NCBI GenBank assembly: GCA_900553595.1
Contig: USEC01000010.1
Span: forward strand, 1-61,265
Length of the DNA: 61,265 bases
Source: an uncultured Prevotella sp.
Lineage (GTDB): Bacteria > Bacteroidota > Bacteroidia > Bacteroidales > Bacteroidaceae
Direction of reading: 5' to 3'
The notes under the pieces were generated by a model. The model worked only from the letters and a program-made list of their open reading frames with translations, did not search any database and was not told the origin of the DNA. A program made the translations under genes and the position numbers. Shown in pieces: positions 41,742-51,257 of this stretch. Positions within the stretch are counted from its first letter, which is position 1; each line of letters opens with the position of its first letter.

Positions 41742-43649
41742 ATGAAGAAAATCTTTACTTTTCTGGCATTGCTTTTCGTGGCAATGACAACAGTGACCAG
41801 CGCTTATGCCGCCGATACTGACGCGGACGGTGTAATCCTCGGATTCGACAATTACCGTCCGGGTGGCAGTTCCTTCAGATGGAAGTTCGACATCGACTTC
41901 ACCAAACAGAAGTTCGTGGCTGTCGTGAACGTGAACTCCTGCAGAAAAGGCGAGCCCGACGAGAACATCGCTTCCATCGGTACCGACATCAAGAACGACC
42001 TCAGCGAGCTTGAGGATGGAGGCAATATCCACATCTATTATACCCTTAATTCAAAGACACTCAAATGTTTCTATCTTTCAGGTGCCAACGAAATAGGTTC
42101 GTGGAGATACACCCTTGAAAAAGAAAACGTTACCGGCGATGTGACTATCGAACTCTCAAGGCAGTTCGGTCTGCGCATAAACGGCGAACAGGTGTTCAAC
42201 CCCTCGCAGCTGGAACTGCTGCTCAAGCATTCTAATCTGCAGTTCGGAAGTATGGAAGGCACACACCGCAGCCGTGCCACCTATACTAAAACGCGCGTGT
42301 CCGACACTTCGTTCGAGGCTGTTGATGCTACCTCCAACACCGCAAAGGCAAAACTTCTATACAAAGGCACCTACTCACGCTACGATGCCGCCAAGGTGCT
42401 CTACCGCCCGACAAGCTTCACTGAGGCAGAACTGACACTGAGCCAGCTCGCTATCGACGGCAAGGTGCTCGGCGATGTCGTTGTCAGCGGCGTGGCTTAC
42501 AGATGCTATGAGTCGAGAGGCGACGACAGCCCCGGCAAGATAGACCTGACTCTTGAAAACGGTAAGGGTAAGATTGTGAACCTCGGCGAAAAGGGTACCG
42601 AACTCGCACTCACCGAAGGTCAGGAGATAGAGGTGCCTTCAGTGGACGCCAAGTTCTATGGCGGAAGACTGGAAGGAGAAGTGAAATTCCGCATCGGCAG
42701 CGACGAACTCGTGTATGACCACTCTGTCGCTGATCCGGCGAAGAACACATATACCAACGCATTGGCAACAAGCTTCAGCGGTTCCGACAAGGAGTATGAA
42801 GGCAAGACACTCGTTGTAAACAACTACGGCGACGGCTTCGCCGACATCGCAATCAACAACATTGAGTTTGCAAGTCTGGCAGGTCAGGACCTCGGCAACC
42901 TCGTAATCAAGGGAGTACCTTATTCTTATAATGCTACTGGCGAGCAGGTGTTCGCTTGCGAAAACGTAGAGGCCATACTCGAAAACAGCCCCACCGACCT
43001 TATGAAGAACTTCTCCGGTGTGAAGCTTGAAGGCAAGATTTCGGGCAATGACACCTACTTCGTTGTGGAAGGCAAGGCTCTGTCCGACATGCCCGTGAAG
43101 CTCGTCTTCGGCAAGGAGATTGCTGCTTTCACCACATACACAGCCAAGCAGTCGGTGCGTCACTCTTCATTCCTCGATGAGGAAGATGCTGCCACACTCT
43201 CAGTGCGCCCCGCAGGCGAGGGCAAGTATGCCATCTGTCTCACCAATATTGCCGATGAAAGCTATCTCACCTTTACTGCCGACGCCACCACACACACCAA
43301 CGGCGAAGTGACATACGCAGCTGAAAAGGTGGAAGTTCCGATGATGTCTCTTGGTTGGATTGGCGAGAACGCATACATTTCCATTAAGGAAGCCAAGAGC
43401 GAGGGCAACCGTTTCTACGGCGTATTCACTGTCGATCTCGGCGGATACGGTGCACAGGGCTACACAAGCTACATCTACACAGTGACATTCGGTGAGGAGT
43501 TCACCGGCATAAATGCAGTGAACGGCGCAACGGAAGCCACACCGGTGGAATACTACACCGTAAGCGGTACACGCGCAAATGCTCTCCAGAAGGGTGTGAA
43601 CATCGTGCGTATGTCCGACGGCAAGACCGTGAAGGTGGTGAAGAAATAA
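41742..43649 (+). CDS. Secreted calycin-like repeat protein with C-terminal sorting tail
   Basis: 635 residues. Signal peptide (MKKIFTFLALLFVAMTTVTS ending near residue 24). The body contains about three beta-rich domains of 150-200 residues of the calycin-like (lipocalin-like) type seen in Prevotella (for example YEGKTLVVNNYGDGFADIAI and KYAICLTNIADESYLTFTAD). The end, GINAVNGATEATPVEYYTVS to KGVNIVRMSDGKTVKVVKK, is a sorting tail like that of the BspA-type protein at 37939-39831. Role unknown; a small-hydrophobic-ligand or surface role is possible. Confidence 0.8.
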   Translation: MKKIFTFLALLFVAMTTVTSAYAADTDADGVILGFDNYRPGGSSFRWKFDIDFTKQKFVAVVNVNSCRKGEPDENIASIGTDIKNDLSELEDGGNIHIYYTLNSKTLKCFYLSGANEIGSWRYTLEKENVTGDVTIELSRQFGLRINGEQVFNPSQLELLLKHSNLQFGSMEGTHRSRATYTKTRVSDTSFEAVDATSNTAKAKLLYKGTYSRYDAAKVLYRPTSFTEAELTLSQLAIDGKVLGDVVVSGVAYRCYESRGDDSPGKIDLTLENGKGKIVNLGEKGTELALTEGQEIEVPSVDAKFYGGRLEGEVKFRIGSDELVYDHSVADPAKNTYTNALATSFSGSDKEYEGKTLVVNNYGDGFADIAINNIEFASLAGQDLGNLVIKGVPYSYNATGEQVFACENVEAILENSPTDLMKNFSGVKLEGKISGNDTYFVVEGKALSDMPVKLVFGKEIAAFTTYTAKQSVRHSSFLDEEDAATLSVRPAGEGKYAICLTNIADESYLTFTADATTHTNGEVTYAAEKVEVPMMSLGWIGENAYISIKEAKSEGNRFYGVFTVDLGGYGAQGYTSYIYTVTFGEEFTGINAVNGATEATPVEYYTVSGTRANALQKGVNIVRMSDGKTVKVVKK

Positions 43650-43688
43650 GGAAATTAGAATACGACAACCAGTCCATGTGGACTGTAT

Positions 43689-43736
43689 AAATAAAGCGGT
43701 GCATTCCCGGCAGGTCGGGGATGCACCGCTTTATTT
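43689..43736 (+). terminator. Terminator between the calycin-like and TlpA-like genes
   Basis: AAATAAAGCGGTGCAT pairs perfectly with ATGCACCGCTTTATTT around 16 bases; the symmetric A and T flanks allow use from both sides. Confidence 0.85.
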
Positions 43737-43760
43737 GTGGTATAATTGTTGAGTTTAGTC

Positions 43761-44942
43761 TTACTTCAGCAACGACTTGATTTCAGTGTCGAGGTCGGCA
43801 ATCTGTGCATCGCGCTTATACACGTTGCAGTCCTTGTCGAGAAGGAAGAATGTCGGCACGCCCTGCACGTTGTAGTTGGTGATGACATTGGCGTCGTTCT
43901 CGCTTGCATGCACGCAGACCCACGGCAAAGCGGCGGTCTGTGTCTTCCAGAAGTGCTCGTCGCCATCAACGGAAACCTGGTAGATTTCAAATCCGGCAGC
44001 GTGGTATTTGTTGTAAAGCTCGCGCAGAACCATGATGCGTTTCATTGAGTTCTCGTCGGCAAACGAGTGGAAGTCGAGCATCACGACATGGCCTTTGAGC
44101 TGCGACAGAGTGCGTATGTTGCCGCGGTTGTCGGGCAGAGTGATGTCGATTACGCCCGTTGTGTTCACCCGGCTGGCCTCAATCTGCGTGGCAGCTTGCT
44201 TGTTGCGCACGATACGGATGTCCTTCATGCCCTCGATGGCGATGTTGTGGAGGTTCTTTCCGCGCTCCGCTTCGGGATAGAACGTATCCCAACTGGTGGC
44301 AACGGCGGCGAACACCTTGATGTCTTCTTCACTGTTGCGCGGATTGAATATCAGCGTTGCCTGGCGACCGAGGTTTATCGTCTGGAAAAGGGCGAAGTAG
44401 GAGTAGGCGCGCATGGGCTCCTTGAAGATGTAGTTGAGCTTCACATTCTGCTTGTAGTCCTCTATTACGCGTGTCACACTGTCTGCCACTGCATCTACGC
44501 CGAGTGCCGGATTGGAGGCGATGGCATTCACCTGCGACTGCAGGTTCATCTGCATCACGGTGAGTTGCTTTATCGTCGCACACTCTTCGGAACCGCTCAC
44601 CTCGTAGCCGGATGCCATTGTCGGGTAGGAGGCCTTTATGCCTACGGTCTCGGTGGAGTCGATTGCGATGTTTATGATCTGTCCGGCGATGCGCAGACGG
44701 TAGAATTCGGGGGCGTCAACAGACTTGCAGTCGAAGCTGAAGGCACCGTCGTCGCCCAGCTTTACGGAGTCGATTGCCACGGCACCGTTAAGGCTCATGT
44801 TCTCGAAATAGAGTGTGGAGTCCTTGGCATCGGTGATGGTTCCTTCCACACGGAACTTGCGCTGGTCGCATGAGGTGACGCCCATTGCCACGAATGCCAA
44901 TGCTGCCATGACGGCAGACTTTGTCAGAAGTTTTATGTTCAT
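43761..44942 (-). CDS. TlpA-like lipoprotein with DUF4369 domain, lacking redox cysteines
   Basis: 393 residues. Lipobox MGVTSC (Cys25), then the DUF4369 domain (about 30-130, FRVEGTITDAKDSTLYFENM), a helical linker and a TlpA/AhpC-type thioredoxin domain (about 260-393). Where the CxxC should stand, after GHVVMLDFHSF, the sequence reads ADENSMKRI with no cysteine. The cis-proline loop QGVPTFFLLDKD is kept. So it cannot be a thiol-disulfide oxidoreductase of the usual kind. The -7 box (TAAGTTTG, minus strand) is at 44971-44978. Confidence 0.88.
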   Translation of the reverse strand: MNIKLLTKSAVMAALAFVAMGVTSCDQRKFRVEGTITDAKDSTLYFENMSLNGAVAIDSVKLGDDGAFSFDCKSVDAPEFYRLRIAGQIINIAIDSTETVGIKASYPTMASGYEVSGSEECATIKQLTVMQMNLQSQVNAIASNPALGVDAVADSVTRVIEDYKQNVKLNYIFKEPMRAYSYFALFQTINLGRQATLIFNPRNSEEDIKVFAAVATSWDTFYPEAERGKNLHNIAIEGMKDIRIVRNKQAATQIEASRVNTTGVIDITLPDNRGNIRTLSQLKGHVVMLDFHSFADENSMKRIMVLRELYNKYHAAGFEIYQVSVDGDEHFWKTQTAALPWVCVHASENDANVITNYNVQGVPTFFLLDKDCNVYKRDAQIADLDTEIKSLLK

Positions 44943-45061
44943 TTCTTGTCGATTTTACGGTTTTTGCTTGCAAACTTACTCATTTTTTTCCGTTTATGCC
45001 GCATTTCGCCGTTGTTTTTGCATCGGCACTGGCATTGTCGTGGCTTGGGCGGTTCGGTTTC

Positions 45062-47284
45062 TTATCTCACTTTCAGGTACTTCACGCCGTGGGTAGGTAT
45101 GAAGCAGTCGCCTTCGCGGGCTATGTTGGTCTGCCGCCAGAGGTCGCGGACGTATGTGCGGTGTTGCATTCCGCAGCTGTTGAGTATCCGTCCGTAGTTT
45201 ATTGTGATGTGCTTGTCGCCGAGATTGAATATTCCAACGGCTCTGCCGCCGTCGGCAAGGTCGCGCACCCATACTTCCACATCGCCCTCGGCATAAAGGC
45301 GTCGTGCCTGGCGTCCGAGTGTATCCTGATTGACAGCGTTCACCTCATTGTTGCAGAGCAGTGAGAGTGTGAAGTCGTCCATCTGCGAGACGTCGCAGCC
45401 TATGAGCATGTTGGCGGCGAGAAGGCTCCACAGTGAGATGTGGGTGTACTGTTCGTCGGGTGTGAGGCGTGTGTCGCGCAGGTTGGCACTCCATCCCACC
45501 TTGCCCACGCAGAGCATGTCGGGGTCGTTCCAGTGTCCCGGTTCGGCGTAGGGGTAGAGCTTTGCCTGGCGCACGAAGCCTATGTCGTGCAGCGATTCCC
45601 AAGTGTCCTCAATGTCGCCGGTGGTGCGCCATGAGTTGGCATCGACATACTTTCCCCACTCCCAAACGTTTGCCATGCCGTACTGGCAGAGGCTGTAGAA
45701 GATGTCGCGCGGCTGTTCGCGCAGGTAGCGTTCCATCTTCAGGTAGGGCTGTATGTAGGCTGCCACGGTGTGGTCGGGCGACTTGTCGAACTCCTTTGAG
45801 TAGCCGCACCAGTCGTATTTCAGATAGTCCACGCCCCATTCGTTGTAGGTTTTCGCGTCCTGTTCCTCGTGGCCAAGCGAGCCGAGATACTGTCCGCAGG
45901 TGAGATCGCCGGGCGAAGAGTAGATGCCGAAACGCAGTCCGTGGGAGTGAAGCCAGTCGCCCAGTCCCTTCATGTCGGGGAATTTCTCGTTCACGGCGAT
46001 GGTGCCGTCGGCGTTGCGCTGCGGTGCTTCCCATGCGTCGTCCACATTTATATAGTTGTAGCCGTAGTCGGCGAGGCCCTTGTCGAGTATGGCCTGTGCC
46101 GACGACATCACCTTCTCCTGCGACACACTGAGTCCCCAGCAGTTCCAACTGTTCCATCCCATCGGCGGCGTGAGGGCTATCTTGTCGCCCACATGGATTG
46201 TGAATGTCTGCTCGGCATGGCCTTCAGCGTTGTCGGCTTCAAGTGCCATGACATACTCGCCGCGCTGCTTCAGGCTGCCGGTGATGACTCCCTGCTCGGC
46301 ATCGAGCGTGAGACCTTCGGGCAGATTGGTGACGCTGAACTTCATGGGGCGCACGCCCGACATGGGGATGCGGAATATAACGGGCGAGCCGGGGCGCACT
46401 CCGTACACCTGCGGACCGTTGTAGCGCGGCGACTTGGGTGCCTCCGGGGTGAGGATGTAGGCGGGGATGTACTGCTTCTCGATGGTCTTGCCGCTCTTGG
46501 CGTCGGTATATACGGCGTCGATGCTCACCATTCCGCCACGCCTGTAAGGCACGGCTATGGTCTTGGTGGCGTTATGCTTGATGCTTATCTTGTGCGAACT
46601 TTGCGAGAATACCTTGCCGGTCTCCGGGTCGGAGAGTTTCAGGCGGAGCGTACCTTTCTGTGTCTCGTGGAATATGTTGCTCATGGTGATGGCGCACACG
46701 GGGTTGCCGCCGCCCTGCTTCGGTGCGAACGACATGCGGAAACCGTCGGTACGGTTGGGTACGGAGACACGCACCGTGCCCTTGTACATTCCGCCGGGGT
46801 TGCCGCCGTTATACACGCGCACGGCAAGCACGTTCTCCTTGCCCCAGCGTATGGGTCCGCGCTTGGCATCGACGGCGTATTCGCGCTCCACGTTCCACGC
46901 CGTGGCGTAGCCGCCTTTGTCGGTGTGCAGGCTGCCGGTCTTGCCTATGAGCACGCCGTTGAGGTAGGTCTCGTCCACATCGTCGATGCAGCCGAGGTTG
47001 AACTTCACGGTGGTTTTCATGTCCGACGCGTTGAGCAGCGACTCCGGCATGACGAACTTCAGACGGTACCAGGCGAATGCCTCGTTGTTGTGTATGCCCT
47101 GCATGTCCCATGTCTCGCCCACGACGAGCGACTGCCAGGCACTGTCGTCGAATGCCGCCGACTTCCATTCGGGGTTGTCGCCCACATGGAACTGCGCCCT
47201 GTCAAAATTCAGATTCTGTGCACTTGCGTTCCACGCAAGCGACGCCGCCAGCAAGGCTGACAGCAAGATGTTTCTCTTTTTCAT
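45062..47284 (-). CDS. GH27 alpha-galactosidase with N-terminal carbohydrate-binding domains
   Basis: 740 residues. Signal peptide; a galactose-binding-like beta-sandwich (about 24-175, PEWKSAAFDDSAWQSLVVG); a second beta region; a putative Ig domain (about 285-365); then the GH27 barrel starting LTPPMGWNSWNCWG. The nucleophile is Asp491 in YLKYDWCG and the acid/base is Asp557 in WRTTGDIEDTW. The C-terminal about 90 residues form the usual beta-sandwich. It releases alpha-linked galactose (or N-acetylgalactosamine or arabinopyranose) from glycans in the periplasm. Confidence 0.95.
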   Translation of the reverse strand: MKKRNILLSALLAASLAWNASAQNLNFDRAQFHVGDNPEWKSAAFDDSAWQSLVVGETWDMQGIHNNEAFAWYRLKFVMPESLLNASDMKTTVKFNLGCIDDVDETYLNGVLIGKTGSLHTDKGGYATAWNVEREYAVDAKRGPIRWGKENVLAVRVYNGGNPGGMYKGTVRVSVPNRTDGFRMSFAPKQGGGNPVCAITMSNIFHETQKGTLRLKLSDPETGKVFSQSSHKISIKHNATKTIAVPYRRGGMVSIDAVYTDAKSGKTIEKQYIPAYILTPEAPKSPRYNGPQVYGVRPGSPVIFRIPMSGVRPMKFSVTNLPEGLTLDAEQGVITGSLKQRGEYVMALEADNAEGHAEQTFTIHVGDKIALTPPMGWNSWNCWGLSVSQEKVMSSAQAILDKGLADYGYNYINVDDAWEAPQRNADGTIAVNEKFPDMKGLGDWLHSHGLRFGIYSSPGDLTCGQYLGSLGHEEQDAKTYNEWGVDYLKYDWCGYSKEFDKSPDHTVAAYIQPYLKMERYLREQPRDIFYSLCQYGMANVWEWGKYVDANSWRTTGDIEDTWESLHDIGFVRQAKLYPYAEPGHWNDPDMLCVGKVGWSANLRDTRLTPDEQYTHISLWSLLAANMLIGCDVSQMDDFTLSLLCNNEVNAVNQDTLGRQARRLYAEGDVEVWVRDLADGGRAVGIFNLGDKHITINYGRILNSCGMQHRTYVRDLWRQTNIAREGDCFIPTHGVKYLKVR

Positions 47285-47353
47285 GATAATATTAATTATT
47301 TGTAAAGTGTAAAGTAAACTGCTTCAAAATCAACGTATTACGCTGCGGTCTCC

Positions 47354-47434
47354 AAGCAAGGCTTCTTTGCGTCGCAAACAAGGCTTCTTTTGATTGCAAA
47401 CAAGGCTTCTTTTTGTTGCAAACAAGGCTTCTTT
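47354..47434. repeat. Four-unit 22-bp-period array, locus F
   Basis: Units start at 47354, 47376, 47398 and 47420, all in the same orientation (AAGCAAGGCTTCTTT, then three AAACAAGGCTTCTTT). The last unit touches the stop codon of crcB, so it reads as its 3' flank. Confidence 0.88.
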
Positions 47435-47836
47435 TCAGACCGCCTGAAATTCCACCATTTTCCTGCCTGCCCACAGCCCTGCCGCAACGGCGGCGAAACC
47501 CGCCACGACACTCAGTACGATATATGCGAAAGCAAGCGCCGACGCGTCGCCGCGGAGCAGCGAAAGACCCTCGTTGCAGAACGTGGAGAAGGTGGTGAAA
47601 CCGCCGCAGAATCCCGTGGCGAGCAGCAGCTTCGTGTCGCCGGCAGGCTCATTGCCGCGCAGCGAAAGCCCATAGACCAGCCCGATGACGAAGCATCCCA
47701 CGACATTCACCACAAACGTGGCGACGGGGAAAGCCGTGGCGGCATGCTCCTACACCGCTTTCGACAGCAGGAAACGCCCCACAGAACCTAACGCTCCGCC
47801 CATGGCAACGAGTAAAATGCTTCGCAACAGTGTCAT
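47435..47836 (-). pseudogene. crcB: CrcB fluoride exporter interrupted by an in-frame TAG
   Basis: The complete frame runs from the ATG at 47836 (MTLLRSILLVAMGGALGSVG and RFLLSKAV), hits TAG at 47750-47752 (codon 29), and continues in frame as EHAATAFPVATFVVNVVGCF to the TGA at 47435. The rest carries the Fluc signature GFCGGFTTFSTFCNEGL. Total length with the stop bypassed is 133 codons, normal for Fluc/CrcB dimeric fluoride channels. A single C-to-T change of CAG would explain it. A GTG restart at 47713 would give only 92 residues without the first helix. Other genes here use TAG as a normal stop, so recoding is unlikely. Confidence 0.8.
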
Positions 47837-48323
47837 AGATCTTCTGTATTCTCTTTGTTTCTGCAAATTTATACAAAAATCACGAATTACCGAAAACTTT
47901 CCGAGGAAACGGGGTGTGGAGTCTTGAAAAATGTTCTTCGGATGCCCGTGCAGTTGAGGATAGCACCGCCGAAACTGCCTTTTTTAACATACTTACGGCG
48001 GAGGTATCGCCTATATCACCGCCGTAAGTATGGTTTTTCTTATAGTTACGGCGGAGGTATCGCCGTTTTCTGTCTGGAATATTGCTGTCTTTTGCGCAGG
48101 CAATGCTCCTTGGACATGACGTATGCACGGCAGGCCCGAAACACCCCTTCATCGCGACCGGATGCCAGTAGGAAGATGACGCCAAGCGCAGAAAAAGCCG
48201 CCCGGAAGGCACTCCATTTGTCAAAAAAAGAAAATATTACACCGATTGTCGGAATTTTGTTCGTTTATTCGTCTGAAAATGACTAACTTTGCTCAACTTT
48301 AATTTATTGATGTTATAATTTAG
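47837..48323. other. Intergenic region between crcB and pnp
   Basis: No gene is seen. It holds a strong 14-bp inverted repeat (CATACTTACGGCGG at 47988-48001 with 48019-48032) and a direct repeat TTACGGCGGAGGTATCGCC at 47993-48011 and 48046-48064. The pnp -7 box TAACTTTG lies at 48284-48291. I could not see a fluoride riboswitch before crcB. Confidence 0.55.
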
Positions 48324-50606
48324 ATGAACGTAATTACAAAGACAGTATCATTGCCTGATGGAAGAACCATCAGCATTGAGACCGGGAAAGTGGCAAAGCA
48401 GACCGACGGAAGTGTTGTCCTGCGTATGGGCAATACCGTACTTCTCGCCACTGTTTGTGCCGCAAAAGATGCAGTTCCCGGAACAGATTTCATGCCTTTG
48501 CAGGTGGACTACAAAGAGCAGTATTCAGCAGCAGGACGTTTCCCCGGCGGATTCACAAAGCGTGAAGGCAAGTCGGGCGACAACGAAATCCTCACATCGC
48601 GTCTCGTTGACCGCGTGCTGCGCCCGCTCTTCCCGTCAAACTACCACGCAGAGGTGTATGTAAACATCATGCTTCTCAGCGCCGACGGCGTTGATCAGCC
48701 TGATGCTCTCGCAGGATTTGCAGCTTCAGCCGCAATGGCTTGTTCAGATATCCCGTTCGAATGCCCCATCTCGGAAGTGCGTGTGGCACGCATCAACGGC
48801 GAATATGTCATCAACCCTACCTTCGAGCAGATGAAGGATGCCGACATGGACATCATGGTCGGCGCATCGGCAGAGAACATCATGATGGTGGAAGGCGAGA
48901 TGAAGGAAGTGTCGGAGCAGGACATGATCGGCGCATTGAAGGCAGCTATGGCAGCCATCAAGCCGATGTGCGAACTCCAGACTGAACTCTCAAAGGAACT
49001 CGGTACCGACGTAAAGCGCGAGTACTGCCACGAAGTGAACGACGAAGAACTGCGCGAACAGATTCGCAAGGAGACATACGACAAGTGCTACGCCATCGCC
49101 GAAGCCGGCGACCACGACAAGAAATCACGCGAAGAAGCTTTCGACAAGATTCTTGCCGACTTCCAGGAAGCCTACGACGCAGCACACACTGAACTCACAC
49201 CGGAGGAACTTGACGAGAAGCACGCAGAGATGGTGCGCTACTACGCCGATGTGATGCGCGACTCAATGCGCCGCTGCATCCTCGACGAGGGCAAGCGTCT
49301 CGACGGCCGCAAGACCACCGACATACGCCCGATATGGTGTGAAGTGTCGCCGCTGCCGATGCCTCACGGAAGCTCTATCTTCACACGCGGTGAGACACAG
49401 AGCCTCTCTACATGTACACTCGGAACAAAGATGGACGAGAAACTCGTTGACGACGTGCTCGAGCGCGGCTACCAGCGTTTCCTCCTCCACTACAACTTCC
49501 CCCCGTTCTGCACCGGCGAAGCAAAGGCACAGCGTGGCGTAGGACGCCGAGAGATAGGACACGGACACCTCGCATGGCGCGGACTCAAGGGTCAGATACC
49601 CGAAGACTTCCCCTACACAGTGCGTCTCGTGAGCCAGATTCTCGAGTCGAACGGCTCCTCTTCAATGGCTACCGTCTGCGCAGGCACACTCGCCCTCATG
49701 GACGCAGGCGTTCCGATGAAGGCTCCGGTGAGCGGTATCGCAATGGGACTCATCAAGAATCCGGGCGAAGAGAAGTACGCAGTGCTCAGCGATATCCTCG
49801 GCGATGAGGACCACCTGGGCGACATGGACTTCAAGACAACCGGTACACCCAACGGACTCACCGCAACACAGATGGACATCAAGTGCGACGGATTGAGCTT
49901 CGAAATACTCGAAAAGGCACTCATGCAGGCCAAGGCAGGACGCGAACACATCCTCAAATGCATGATGGAGACCATCTCCGAGCCGCGTGCAGAACTGAAA
50001 CCGCAGGTTCCGCGCATCGTACAGATTGAAATCCCGAAGGAGTTCATCGGCGCAGTAATCGGCCCCGGCGGCAAAATCATCCAGCAGATGCAGGAAGACA
50101 CCGGCGCAACCATCACCATCGACGAAGCCGACGGCGTGGGCAAGGTGCAGGTATCTGCTCCCAACAAGGATGCCATCGACGCTGCTCTCGGCAAGATCAA
50201 GGCCATTGTGGCAATCCCTGAAGTGGGCGAAGTGTATGAAGGAACAGTACGTTCAATCATGCCTTACGGATGCTTCGTGGAGATTATGCCGGGCAAGGAC
50301 GGTCTGCTCCACATTTCAGAGATTGACTGGAAGCGTCTGGAGACAGTGGAAGAAGCCGGAATCAAGGAGGGCGACAAAATCAAAGTGAAACTCATGGAGA
50401 TCGATCCGAAGACCGGTAAGTACAAGCTCTCACACCGCGTTCTTATCGAAAAGCCCGAAGGCTATCAGGAGCGTGAGCGTCGTCCGCGTGGCGAACGCCG
50501 TCCGCGCCGTGAGGGTGGCGACCGTCGTGACGGCCGTCGCGAGAATCGCGAGAACCGTGAACCGAAGGACTTCAACGACTCTCTCGACCACAACAGCGAC
50601 ATCTAA
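48324..50606 (+). CDS. pnp: Polyribonucleotide nucleotidyltransferase
   Basis: 760 residues. Two RNase PH domains (RMGNTVLLATVCAAKDAVPG in the first; SIFTRGETQSLSTCTLGTKM in the second), a helical linker, a KH domain (IPKEFIGAVIGPGGKIIQQM) and an S1 domain (VYEGTVRSIMPYGCFVEIMP), ending in an Arg-rich tail. Phosphorolytic 3'-5' exoribonuclease of the RNA-degradation machinery; cytosolic trimer. Monocistronic, with its own promoter and a terminator at 50667-50709. Confidence 0.97.
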   Translation: MNVITKTVSLPDGRTISIETGKVAKQTDGSVVLRMGNTVLLATVCAAKDAVPGTDFMPLQVDYKEQYSAAGRFPGGFTKREGKSGDNEILTSRLVDRVLRPLFPSNYHAEVYVNIMLLSADGVDQPDALAGFAASAAMACSDIPFECPISEVRVARINGEYVINPTFEQMKDADMDIMVGASAENIMMVEGEMKEVSEQDMIGALKAAMAAIKPMCELQTELSKELGTDVKREYCHEVNDEELREQIRKETYDKCYAIAEAGDHDKKSREEAFDKILADFQEAYDAAHTELTPEELDEKHAEMVRYYADVMRDSMRRCILDEGKRLDGRKTTDIRPIWCEVSPLPMPHGSSIFTRGETQSLSTCTLGTKMDEKLVDDVLERGYQRFLLHYNFPPFCTGEAKAQRGVGRREIGHGHLAWRGLKGQIPEDFPYTVRLVSQILESNGSSSMATVCAGTLALMDAGVPMKAPVSGIAMGLIKNPGEEKYAVLSDILGDEDHLGDMDFKTTGTPNGLTATQMDIKCDGLSFEILEKALMQAKAGREHILKCMMETISEPRAELKPQVPRIVQIEIPKEFIGAVIGPGGKIIQQMQEDTGATITIDEADGVGKVQVSAPNKDAIDAALGKIKAIVAIPEVGEVYEGTVRSIMPYGCFVEIMPGKDGLLHISEIDWKRLETVEEAGIKEGDKIKVKLMEIDPKTGKYKLSHRVLIEKPEGYQERERRPRGERRPRREGGDRRDGRRENRENREPKDFNDSLDHNSDI

Positions 50607-50666
50607 ACATCGGCATTACAGGTCCGTCAGCCGCACAACAGGCGGCGGACCGCCCCGATAAACCTT

Positions 50667-50709
50667 AAATCCCTGCATCGCAGCCATCGGCAGCAATGCA
50701 GGGATTTTT
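50667..50709 (+). terminator. Terminator of pnp
   Basis: AAATCCCTGCAT pairs with ATGCAGGGATTT around 17 bases, followed by T-rich sequence. It may also serve the convergent vsr gene. Confidence 0.8.
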
Positions 50710-50753
50710 CTTTTTCCGTTGCCCGGCGGCATCCTTTCACGGCAGTATTGCTG

Positions 50754-51257
50754 TCAAGGGCGTGTCGCTTCCGGTTCTGCCGCCATAGCGCATTCGTCGT
50801 CGGGAAGCATGTAACGGCGTGTACTGTGGTCGTTGAGGAAAATGCGGTTGAGGGTGTAGGCAAGCGACTCCAGCGCCCGTTCCCTCACAGCGGGCTTCAG
50901 CTGGCATTCCCACACCGTGATGCAGTGCCAGCCCATAGCGGCGAGTCGGCGCTGCTCCTCCTTGTCACGCGCCTTGTTGCGCTCTATCTTGGCCTTCCAG
51001 AACCCAGTGTTTGTCTTTGGGATGACGAAGTGTCTGCAACCGTCATGCCCATGCCAGAAACAGCCATTGACGAAGATACATGTGCGATACTTGCGGAGAA
51101 CAATGTCGGGATGACCGGGCAGACGAGGGTGGTTCAGCCGGTAACGGAACCCACGGCTGAACAGATACTTCCTCACCAGCAACTCCGGCTTGGTGCCCTT
51201 ACCCCGTATCGCAGCCATGCAACGATGCCGCTGCTCTTTGGTCATTCTGTCTGGCAT
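50754..51257 (-). CDS. vsr: Very short patch repair endonuclease
   Basis: 167 residues from the ATG at 51257 (MPDRMTKEQRHRCMAAIRGK); longer starts are rejected because the family starts here. The catalytic Asp51 lies in PGHPDIVLRKYRTCIFVNGC, at the same residue number as in E. coli Vsr. The GCFWHGHDGC zinc-binding loop follows, then FWKAKIERNKARD. It nicks next to T in T-G mismatches that arise by deamination of 5-methylcytosine. No cytosine methyltransferase gene is present in the window. The -7 box (TAACTTTG, minus strand) is at 51360-51367. Confidence 0.92.
   Translation of the reverse strand: MPDRMTKEQRHRCMAAIRGKGTKPELLVRKYLFSRGFRYRLNHPRLPGHPDIVLRKYRTCIFVNGCFWHGHDGCRHFVIPKTNTGFWKAKIERNKARDKEEQRRLAAMGWHCITVWECQLKPAVRERALESLAYTLNRIFLNDHSTRRYMLPDDECAMAAEPEATRP

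Noticed and set aside
41742..47284. Polysaccharide utilisation locus
   Set aside because: An esterase, a GH27 enzyme and secreted proteins are close together, but no SusC/SusD pair or hybrid sensor is present and the genes are on both strands.
47750..47752. TAG recoded as glutamine
   Set aside because: Other genes in the window, such as the S41 protease, end in TAG at normal C-termini, so a recoded genome is unlikely; a nonsense mutation or error explains crcB.
47837..48060. Fluoride riboswitch upstream of crcB
   Set aside because: I looked for the conserved pseudoknot segments on the minus strand upstream of 47836 and did not see them; the visible hairpin does not match.
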